Shown here: in pieces, positions 54,940-64,000 of the stretch
Layout of the letters: every line of letters begins with the position of its first letter
Position numbering within the stretch: the stretch's first letter is position 1
NCBI GenBank assembly: GCA_021234155.1
Contig: JAJEKV010000034.1
Span: forward strand, 308,001-372,000
DNA length: 64,000 bases
Origin: Isoetes taiwanensis
Taxonomy: Eukaryota > Streptophyta > Lycopodiopsida > Isoetales > Isoetaceae
Direction of reading: 5' to 3'
The notes under the pieces: generated by a model
Told to the model about the DNA's origin: nothing
The model's database searches: none
Seen by the model: only the letters and a program-made list of their open reading frames with translations
Position numbers and translations under genes: made by a program

Positions 54940-55262
54940 GTCCACTCCCAACAAAGAACCTTATGTAAAGAACTCTTTATACCACTAAACAAATTGACCA
55001 CGATAATTTCAAGAGCAATCCATCGAATATCACAATGAATATCATGGGAGTACAAGATTCGTGCCCTCTTAATCGTGACGACCCATACAAGTTAAGATCA
55101 ACATCGTCTCCAGTATCCACAAAGTACCAAACAACCTTATGTAAAGCTCTCGTTATACTTACGATTCCTACATACAAGTTAAGAGCAACATTGTCTCCAG
55201 TGTCCACGAGGGTCGCACTACCAAACAACCTTGTGTGAAGACCTACTTACACCTATGATTCC
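54940..55262. repeat. Diverged tandem repeat of about 100 bp
   Basis: Two good copies share 'acaagttaaga(t/g)caacat(c/t)gtctccagt(a/g)tccac' and 'taccaaacaacctt(a/g)tgt(a/g)aag' (from about 55085 and 55185). A partial third begins near 54950 ('aaccttatgtaaagaactctttatac'). Confidence 0.8.
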
Positions 55263-55692
55263 TTATTCTTTATTTAGAGTAGGGTCGGCTACTTCTGTTA
55301 TTTCAATGCTTACTTTATAGATGTTTCATTCGTAATAGAGACCAACATTTAACCACCTGGCTGCAGCTCATGGTGGATGGATAGGCAGTTATAGCTATAT
55401 TGCTCCTCAATAATTCTTTGCCACATAGAGTATGTGAATGGTTAGTGTCCATGTGGGTTAGATATTCATGTGTTACCCCTAGGGTGGGGCTACCTAATCT
55501 TCCAAAAGTAAATTTATAGGTGTTGCATGCTGAGAGCAGACCGCATACCCATCCAAATCTAACCGTCTAGCTATTGCAACCCATGCTATATGTAGATTTT
55601 TCGAGCAATAATGCTCACCTCAAATATATGTGAGTGGTTAGATATCCATATGTTTCATGCCTAACAAATTTGCTGCAAATGTCATGTCCAGC
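55263..55692. other. Non-coding DNA
   Basis: Nothing recognised. Confidence 0.5.
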
Positions 55693-55839
55693 TTTCACAT
55701 CAACATTCATGTGCAAGCAATTATGAGGATTAGATCTACAAAATAGTTATAGACACGTGTCATTCTTTCACACCAACATTCATGTGCAAGCAATTATGAG
55801 GATTAGATCTACAAAACAGTTATAGACACGTGTAATTCT
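55693..55839. repeat. 73-bp tandem duplication
   Basis: Unit 'ttcaca(t/c)caacattcatg...gacacgtgt(c/a)attct' occurs twice back to back with about three differences. Confidence 0.92.
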
Positions 55840-56700
55840 GCAAACTCTACGCATCCAGCGCTAAGAACTATATAGTATGCACCTAGAAGTGATTAATTAT
55901 ATCGTCTTTCACTATCTCTCGACTTCATCTAATTGTTTATTATTACTTCCTTGTGATGTTCATGAGGGTCTCCTTTAAAAATGCATTGTCACAACTGTAG
56001 GGGGGTTGACAAGTTTAATCTCCAATGTAATGAGAAAAAGGCAGTTGACTAATCTCAATAGATTCCTCTCTAGCTTGGTCCATTAATTTTAGTGCCATGC
56101 ACTTTTGAAGTATTTCATTCTTAATGGCCATGCCGATGCTTTTGATACGGGAAACAAATATTGCATCCCACTAACAATCCCTCTTGCTTGACATAATTTA
56201 GCTCTTTGTATTTGATAGTGAGCATTCACTTGTCTTTAACTATTTGTGCTTTAATATTTAGCCTTTCCAAGCATAGATGTGCATCTTTCTTCACTCCTAC
56301 GTGAAGTCAGCATGGCCATACTTTGTCATGCTTGAAGATAAAGCAAGAATATAATTAGACTGGAGTGGGCTATATCTCCAATGAGCTCATGGTTTTTTAG
56401 TGCTTTATTTACATTGATGGTTGATGACCTCTAAGTTATGTCATTATCAACAATAACGTTCAAAGGAAATCTTCGTCTGCCTAGCAAACAACGAAAGCCC
56501 CATGACTTATACAAGCACATAAAAACCCATGACTCTTGGACGCATTTATCTAGAATGCATATGCCAAGCTACTGTGCGCATAATGTAAAGTCTAGGTGGT
56601 GGAGTTTTAGCTCCCATCTCCAATTAGCGTGTAACACATGTTTGACTTTCTGTTTGGCTAAATATTCTATTTTTTTTTTACTATGCGTACATGCAACCTA
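55840..56700. other. Non-coding DNA
   Basis: No gene, RNA or mobile element boundary was recognised. The frame 56438-56701 has no motif. Confidence 0.45.
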
Positions 56701-56975
56701 GGTCGTCTGCTAGATCTAGATCATCGGCTCTCCCGGCACTTTATGTTGGAAAATCTCCTTGGGTTGGAGATTCATACGAGCCCAGACTCACAGAAGAGCA
56801 AGAGGCATTAGACTAACTTCTTGAAGATAGTGAAGACCCAGTCAACATACTGACAGATCAAGAGAAAAGACCGGAAGGGGGAGATCTAAGAGATAGAAGC
56901 AGAAGAGCAGGCACTTCTGCAAATAAAACGAATAGTGCAGCAGATAGCAGATTTAGCCAAAATACCGATTAGTAA
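56701..56975 (+). pseudogene. Retrotransposon internal (gag-like) fragment
   Basis: The charged frame LTEEQEALD and LLEDSEDPVNILTDQEKRPE aligns loosely with the stretch at 61200-61280 (QLLEDIKVPADVQIDKERRP), in DNA as well (aacttcttgaaga, agaccg). Both look like the same internal region of one LTR-retrotransposon family. The function is not recognised. Confidence 0.4.
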
Positions 56976-57109
56976 GCTTATCTAACTTGAGATTCTAGTT
57001 AAGAATTAACCCTTGTTTGCTTAGATGGATGATTAATCTTATATTGGTGCTCTATTTGAAGTTATGAATGAATTTATGATTTATGGTAGTTCCTAACTAC
57101 CCATGGAAC

Positions 57110-57490
57110 CAATGTGCTTCGGGAAGGGACTTGTCCCATTCTTACCTCATCGGATTGGGAGATGCAACCTGGAGTAGTCTCATAGGGTGATTCCATGAAA
57201 TCACATCTCCAAAAGGTTGCAATCATGTTATAGCATGTTTTAGCCTATCTCTACAAAGTGTGCACAGAAGGGGCGGATGAAGTAGATTACCCTAGCCAAT
57301 GTTTTATGCCAGCCAATGCCATTGTCATGATTCCTTCTGACTGTCAATCGACCCCCCTACTAAGTCTGAGCCCGGGGTAGAACCCTCATTTATGATGCTT
57401 TGTGTATGCGATGTTGATGTTATGATGATGTTCATATTGATGATGGATGGGCCACCCGGCATATTATTTATATGTATTGTTGCTAGTTAT
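57110..57490 (+). repeat. Truncated LTR-like copy
   Basis: Aligns with 58480-58800 through 'gggagatgcaacc', 'ggggcggatg.agt.ga.taccc', 'gag(t/c)ccgagcccgg' and 'atgttgatgt'. It is interpreted as the 3' part of an older LTR of the family whose better copy lies immediately to the right. Confidence 0.55.
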
Positions 57491-57500
57491 AACATGTATA

Positions 57501-59045
57501 TGTGACGTTCCAGCATAACATACGGTATGAATACGTATATTATACTGACACGTCACTAGTACATGTCGACTCAGACGACATGTACACGACGACCGTAAAG
57601 GGTAGTACCCTAGGGTACGACCTTGTGAACCATTATATTGCACATGTTAAAGCAACATGTGAATATAATCCCTTTTTGCCACGTGGCAATGACCCATTGA
57701 CCAAAAGGGATCAGCCCTAAATTCGTGGGGATAAAGGGGCATAAACCCTAAAAGGGAAACCCTTTCAGTTCTCACCGAAGTCTCGATTGAGCAGCAGAGG
57801 ATGCATTTCACCTGATCCGAAGCATAGAAGTCGGATCTCCTGTGTTGCGGCCGATCCAAGATCGCCAGCCTCGAGATCCAAAGAAAGATGGACGCCTTCT
57901 TCGAGGAGTGGGAGCCAGCCAAGAAGCGGGTTAGTGGTTGATCCGATAGTTAAACTGAAGTTCTCGGGACCTCATTCCATAGGATTAGTATTCATTCTTA
58001 GCTATAGGCTTACCCCTACCCTAAGAATGATAGACACTAACAAAGGAACCTAACCATGTATGATTAGGTAGATTAGAATAGATGTATTCTATTATTTTCA
58101 GTTCTGTTGATGACGCTTTGACATTCTATGCGCCACTCTTGTGTATTGGGAAGGGGGTAGAGACCCGCAGCCCAAGTAGTTGTATGATCCTAGTTTTAGC
58201 CCATTAATTCCCACCACGCGGCGTGCATAAGAGCCCGCCTCGGTGGGGTGGCTGAGCTAGACCGGGACGACAAGGGAGGGCTTGTCTAATCACGGTTGAT
58301 CCGGTGGCGCTGCACGACGGGCGCTGAGCTAGGCCTACTACCCTGCACCGCATGAGGCCGGGTATGGGCTCGGCTCGACATTCGGGGTGATGCGTCACCT
58401 TCCGGTGAGTTGAAGTCGAATCTGCAAAGTGGCTCTCTAGCTCGCCTTGTGATTGGCATGAACCCTCCCGGGGGGTGATCTCCTCCCGCCTCATCTGGAC
58501 TGGGAGATGCAACCCAATAGTAGTAGCCCCCCGGCTATTCAATCCCTAAGAGGCTACGGCCAGCTCCAATACTTTTCATCCTATCCGCAGTATGCAATGT
58601 GGAGGGGCGGATGGAGTGGACTACCCAACCACCATGTTCCTATGCCCGCCCAAATCCATTTGCCATGAATTTCATGCATTGCTATCCGGAGACCCAAGCC
58701 ACCGGTCTTTCCCCATGAGTCCGAGCCCGGTAGGATTTCCCCATGTTATGTTGATGTAATCATGTGTTGTTGCAGCCATCGGGATATGGTGGACCACCCT
58801 TTCGAGGTGGGTATGTTATTGTTGATTGATGTCATGTGCTCATGTTTTGTTTACGCTTCCGCAGCCTAGGTCGATCCCGGGGGAGACGGGATGAATGACA
58901 CGCCCATTCTTCCCCTCGGGTTCATGGCCACCATCAAGGGCCCGATGTTAGGTGGACGGCCTCATGTCACGGAAAGCGATGCTGGTTTGAGGGATGATCT
59001 CCGCTTGTATAATGATCGGGCATCGTGATATGAGCCGGGTCGTCA
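57501..59045 (+). repeat. Probable 1.55-kb LTR
   Basis: Starts TGTGACGTTCCAGC and ends near 'gggtcgtca', followed four bases later by TGGTATCGAGC, a primer-binding-site-like sequence. The interior includes an A/T-rich promoter-like patch (gggataaaggggcataaacc, about 57727-57750) and a GC-rich, CpG-rich second half. The matching downstream LTR is not in the window. Confidence 0.5.
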
Positions 59046-59049
59046 TTAA

Positions 59050-59060
59050 TGGTATCGAGC
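59050..59060 (+). other. Primer-binding-site-like sequence
   Basis: TGGTATCGAGC, differing slightly from the usual plant TGGTATCAGAGC, directly after the LTR. Confidence 0.5.
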
Positions 59061-59307
59061 TCGATCTTGGCGTAACCAGATCGAAAGAATCGACCAAAAC
59101 CCTATAGGAACTAACTAATCTAGACATTCAGCCTTGGAGATAAAAGCCCAAGCACGAACCTCGAAAGTAAGGGAAAATTTTTCTTCCTGGGTAGAGTTAG
59201 TAATTATCCAGGATTAGGGTAATTAGTGAACATAATTAAGATAAAGTACATCGAAGAAGAGTTACCTAAGAAAGTCTAGCAAAATTCAGAGACCTTTTTT
59301 GGCCAAC

Positions 59308-60405
59308 ACCTCCAAGAGTGCGCCAGAGCATAGTTAGGTCCCAACCTAACACCCTCCTCGCACACTCTTAGAGTAGTCACCCCATATGAACCCTAGAACT
59401 TGGCCTTAGGAACTCCAAATGGAAAAATAAAAGATGAAATCCCAATCAAAAAGCTCGAAATAGCTAGAATTATATGTTAAAACATCGAAAAACGTTAAGT
59501 ACAAGACACTTTTGGAACAATGTCTCCAAGAGTGCGCCAGAGTATAGTTAGGTCCCGACCTAACCCCCTCCTCGCGCACTCTTAGAGTCATCCCTAAAAG
59601 TGACCTCAAAAATTGATCATAACTTACTCAAATGGTAAAGGTAATAATAGAATCTTGTTTAGAATGATTAAATTAGTGGGAAATGCATGTTAAATTGTGT
59701 AAATTGGATAAGTTTAGAGCGGAAAGGGACAACACCTCTAAGGGTGCGCCAGGGCATAGTTAGGTCTGGACCTAACACCCTCCTCGCGCATGCTTAGAGG
59801 GGTTCGAGAGAAAATAGTTGAAGAAGACCTAGCTTCGATTCGAGATATGGAGGATTTCATCAACAAACCAAGAAATTAAGCAAGGCAGAGATGGAGGTCG
59901 TGCAACACTTGAAGACTCATTGGCGTGCACGCTCCACGCAAAAGACACCGAAAGACATGAGACTGGCGAAGTACATCAAGAGGACGATAAATAGAACACA
60001 AGTCGCTTTTTGTAACTAATGTGTTTATATGTGATGTATGAAAATTTCAATAATAAAGATATATATAGTCGCTTAAAAATCAGATTCATTAGGTACAAGA
60101 TAGATCTGAGCAAATGCGATATTTTGACCAATCGACTCCAAGAGTGCGCCAGAGCATAGTTAGGTCCCAACCTAACCCCTCCTCAAGACTCTTAGAGTCA
60201 TCCAGCCAAATGGGGCCTTGATTAGCCCTACTTGCTCCAAACGTAGTAATAAACAAAGAAACTTGCATTTAGGAAGAAAACTAATAGGAATTTACCCTCC
60301 CAAGCGGATTCTTGGCATCCATTAGACAGAGATAGGCCAATCGATTCCAAGAGTGCGCCAGAGGCCACTTAGGTCCCAACCTAACACCCCACAAGACTCT
60401 TAGAG
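59308..60405. repeat. Five dispersed copies of a 62-66 bp hairpin sequence
   Basis: Copies lie at 59308-59373, 59523-59587, 59735-59799, 60136-60197 and 60344-60405. Each reads ctccaagagtgcgccaga, then an inner stem gttaggt-(loop)-acctaac, then ccctcctcgcgcactcttagag. Outer and inner arms are complementary, so each copy can fold into a two-part hairpin. The 130-330 bases between copies show no comparable similarity. They lie in what should be the 5' internal leader of the LTR element. No coding role was seen. Confidence 0.88.
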
Positions 60406-61189
60406 GCCCCATTTTTCAAACCCCATAACTTGAGCTACAGAGCTCCAAATCGCTTGAAATTTGTTGCAATAGGACCGTTAGACAGCCTAGAATCCATTTA
60501 TGACCTCAAATTAGGCTATAAATGTCAAACCCCAGCTCAAAATAACCAAAATTGCTCAAACCCTTGAATTGTTTTTCCAAACTATGGTTTGTTTGTAAAT
60601 AGAAGCATACCCCATTAGTACCTCACAAGTATTGCTTCGCCCCAAAGCTTTTATATATATATTGGATGCCTTTACTCCAAGGTAGAAGTGCCCAAGAACA
60701 CCCCTTTGTTATAGTCATCTAAACCTCAAAGATAGCAACCGAAGTCCAACTGTTGGTACATCACCTCTACTCATGCCAAAAGCATAAACATTGACCTAAT
60801 TTTGTGTCCTTCTAATAGAGTTTTGACCTATACAGCCGCCACATTCACACTCCCTATTGCCAGGATACCTAGAAAGGAGCTAGAGTCTAGAGCTGCCCAA
60901 GTCACTCGCGGTGTAGAGACCGGACTCCCCAAACCAACTTTGATAGGACCTTAGAGTATGCCTCAAACATCATGGAGGTTTGAAAAACAACCATCACGTC
61001 ATACCATACCACACGTCCTAATGTCCATAGACTTGGAGATTATAGACATGTCTCCAGTAATGCTGCTTGAGCCATCTTGCTTGCTTATAGAGCCCAAAAT
61101 ATTGTAGGAGAGCCCTTCAAGTGGACCTTTAGACTCTAGAATATACGAAATGCTTTTCGAGGTACAAAACGAGAGCCACATAAGAGCTA
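60406..61189. other. Internal leader, no gene recognised
   Basis: No motif was seen. A TATATATA run lies at about 60652-60661. Confidence 0.4.
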
Positions 61190-63780
61190 GAGGCGCAACT
61201 TCTTGAAGACATCAAGGTCCCAGCTGATGTACAGATAGATAAGGAGAGGAGACCGAAAAGGCAGACCCAAGAGAGGAAAGCACAACGACAAACACCTCAA
61301 CTGACAAACGAGTAGAACAGGACACCACTGGCCTATCATCAATCTTCATCAAATGGAAAGAATAATTGGTAACCAACGGCATCAAGAATCTTCTAGATGT
61401 CAACCTCCCGGCTACCACATCCACGAGCTCACATCAGAAAGACGATCTCGACGCCTTCACCAGCTCGATGCACATGAGTTTCAAATGGAAGAACGCAAGG
61501 CAGCAAAATACAGTTAGACAGCAATGCCACGTTAGCATCACGAGCTAGGGCCAGAGGGCATAATCTTCCGTCGAGGAGAGAAGTCATGGCGACACATGAG
61601 CGTATAGAAAGCAAAGGAAGGACGACTTTACTACGTCAGCCAAGGAGTGCGAGACTCAAATGGATAGGATCCAAGGGACGGAGGAGACGACCTAGCCAGC
61701 AGGTACAAGTCACCAAAGGCGACTAGAAGGAGCCATGGTAGGGGCAATGGAGATTACCACACTTCCAAAGCACGTGAGAGGCACCTCGAATGAAGCAAAG
61801 CCCAAGCAAATGAGTCGCACTCGTAAATTCAACATACCTGAGGAATGACAATGCCGCCACCCCACCACGATCTCGAGCTCAAGACATTCAAGAACGCCCG
61901 ACTGCAATAGCTAGGAGATCAACCGATCAATGGCACCGCACATCGGCAACCTTGCAATGACACACTGCACAGAGGGACAAAGGTCAGGAACTAAAAGCTG
62001 GAGAAGTGCTAGCAACCGACTTCTTCCACGAGCTCCCTAGAGGAAACAGGAGGATCAAAACTGACGGGCACAATCAAAACCACCGAGGGTACCTCAAGAC
62101 AAGAAGACAAAGATAGCACCGAGGAACATGACAATGTCCAAGCCATGTGGACTCGAGGGATCAAACAAGGAAGATTGGAAGCTCGATGGAGAAGCAATTA
62201 GGTGAGCCGAGGCGAAAGCCGATAACTTGCACGGGACTTGCATGCAACTTAGGTGAACCAATGATGGATGATTCAAAGAACAATCCAAGAAGAGAACAAC
62301 CCGTGAGGAGTATAGCCAAAGGAAGCGCCAAGACAAACTCAAGAGACGCCCAAATAGCTTCAAGTATCATGAAGGGAGGAACAATTACAGCCCGAGAACA
62401 GAATCAGGAGGCAGAACGAAATGTCGAAGCATCAACGACCAGCACACCTTTAGTTAGAATGTGATGCAAAGCATGTTGTGCCATAGCCGACAAACATTGG
62501 GGCCCAAGTATATCAACAAGTACCCTGGAATACGAGCTGGCGTACAAATAGAAGGATATAGATCGTCAACACCAAGCCACCGGGAGGAACACCGATGACA
62601 TTACCAAGGAGTAGGTGTGCAACTCGAAGGGAGGCACAAGGGGGACTTAATAGCTCTATTAGTAATTGTAATTATGTAAGCTATATGCTTTGCATATATA
62701 GTTTCCTTATTATTTCTTCCCTCCCATAGCGCAACAAATCAAACGAAGATATGTCAGGCAATTTGCAGGGGTGAAGCAATCAACATCTTCAACACTCTTC
62801 GGGCAACGCGATAACGACAAGAGGACTCGATGTATGAGACGTCGATGGAATCGAGGAAACAATATCGGATATAGAGTCGTCCTTTAGCTGCCAAGACAAA
62901 GAGTTCAAGATGAAAGATCTTTTTCAACGACGCCACCTTCAGGCTTTTGAAAAGCGGCATGGAAGATTTCAAGTGACCAACTACACCATCAAAGACCAAC
63001 AAGGAGAGGCTTCTAAACGAACAAAGTGAACCTCTACATCAAAGGGGAGCCACCGTCAAGGAGACTGAAGTATCGAGCGACTCGGAAGAACGTACCTTGC
63101 AACTTCAAGCAGGCAAAGAGTGGATGAGCTTCTAGCAAGCTCAGGGATCTAAGGCCATGGGGCCTAGTAGATTAAATGTATAAACAGTAACATCCATATT
63201 GGGATTAGAAGGCACTTCCAGATATTCTCGCTGAAAGGATTGCCCCAATATTGAGCTAAGCGTCAAGGATTGGGAAGGAAACGCATAGGAGTGACTAAAA
63301 TTATACACGATTGTTAACAGACATCCAACGTATTGAAACCACTTGGTGAGATTGATCACCTCGCTAAGAAGGAATCATTACTAGGATAATTGTTGACCAT
63401 GTATAAAGCTAGTGCCTCCAAAAGAATAATCCAACCAAAAGAAAAGAAGTAATCTAACAAGTCCGGCCAACTTATTACGATGGCATCAATTCGATTGGTA
63501 GGAATATTCCAAGAGTTTAAATAACTAAGAAAGGGGGAATCTCTAGAATATAAAAGAATAGTACATGTAAGGTACATCTAAAATAAGAATTATAGTAATC
63601 AAATAGTCTTTTGAGACAAAAGGAATTGTCATGATGACAAAACCTTGTGGTTTAGAATCGTTCTAACTAAGTAGGTAACCCATAGCTATATTGAAATAAA
63701 TAATAACATAATATGTATATCCATCTTAGATGGTTATATATGTCAGCTAAGGCTAGTAAATTAATGCGCTAAATAAGAAG
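61190..63780 (+). pseudogene. Degraded gag-like region of the LTR element
   Basis: Plus-strand sequence is rich in Arg/Lys/Glu/Gln/Ser codons, with short broken frames (for example 62147-62464) and a stretch similar to 56701-56975. No capsid, zinc-knuckle, protease or RT block could be recognised. The call depends on position after the LTR and primer-binding-like site. Confidence 0.35.
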
Positions 63781-63807
63781 CGTATAACCTCTTAAGGGGA
63801 GAGAATA

Positions 63808-64000
63808 AATATGACGTTGTGTACAACGCCATTGAAGGGGTGCAGGACCATTTTCTTTTCAAGAAAGTGGGAGGGCTCAATCTCGAGATTGAACATACTT
63901 GCATCGAATTGACCGACCAGAATAGAGTTCACTCGCAAATGGCCGGCTTAATAGAGCGTAAAATAGATAGATACCTTAGGCTCGTGGAGGCCTTCAACGT
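63808..64000 (+). other. Open frame running off the window
   Basis: An uninterrupted frame contains YDVVYNAIEGVQDHFLFKKV and QMAGLIERKIDRYLRLVEAF. It has a heptad-like leucine/isoleucine pattern and continues past the edge. It may be the start of a better-preserved part of the retrotransposon. Not recognised. Confidence 0.3.

Overview
This window is nuclear DNA of a land plant with a large, repeat-dominated genome. The evidence is spliceosomal introns in recognisable gene fragments, a PLS-type pentatricopeptide repeat (PPR) relic, a chromodomain Ty3/gypsy relic, Ty1/copia elements with the usual plant primer-binding site, CACTA and Mutator-type DNA transposons, and LINEs. Gene density is very low. 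I cannot name the species. The fungal-like chromodomain C-terminus of the gypsy relic would fit a bryophyte or another early-diverging land plant, but that is weak inference.

Layout: 0-3.2 kb holds a decayed pogo/Tigger-like DDE transposase. 3.7-5.75 kb holds local tandem duplications. 5.75-7.0 kb is a minus-strand PPR pseudogene split by a 482-bp Mutator-like miniature element with a 9-bp target duplication. 7.4-10.8 kb shows no gene. 10.8-13.7 kb is a decayed gypsy chromovirus carrying a tRNA-type SINE. 14.8-18.84 kb is a very GC-rich minus-strand LINE relic, with AT-richer relatives at 19.6-20.0 and 36.2-37.15 kb. 21.65-22.15 kb is a duplicated block containing a long (CTAT)n array.

23.57-27.63 kb is the most notable object: a 4.06-kb non-autonomous CACTA-type transposon with 32-bp inverted ends. 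It has captured intron-containing pieces of two unrelated host genes, a SKI2-like RNA helicase and a class II fumarase, in the same orientation. 28.5-28.8 kb holds a small paralogue of the gene at 52.2-52.8 kb. 32.10-33.81 kb is a short, fairly young, internally deleted copia element with 185-bp LTRs. 33.88-34.31 kb carries an array of a palindromic motif. 34.5-38.1 kb holds further copia and LINE fragments.

39.1-39.6 kb encodes a cysteine-rich 166-residue protein that may belong to the 5' part of the next element. 40.9-46.25 kb is a nearly complete L1-like LINE with 5' tandem repeats, ORF1, ORF2 and a (TATC)n tail, carrying only a handful of inactivating changes. 47.76 kb is a palindromic MITE, and 48.3-49.84 kb is a probable LTR with an adjacent primer-binding site. 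52.25-52.85 kb is the best candidate for a living host gene, a plant protein of unknown function. 56.7-64 kb is LTR-retrotransposon territory: an LTR with primer-binding site, then five copies of a conserved hairpin-forming sequence, then gag-like debris running off the window.

Almost everything recognisable is mobile DNA or broken by it. No CRISPR array, rRNA gene or complete tRNA gene was found.
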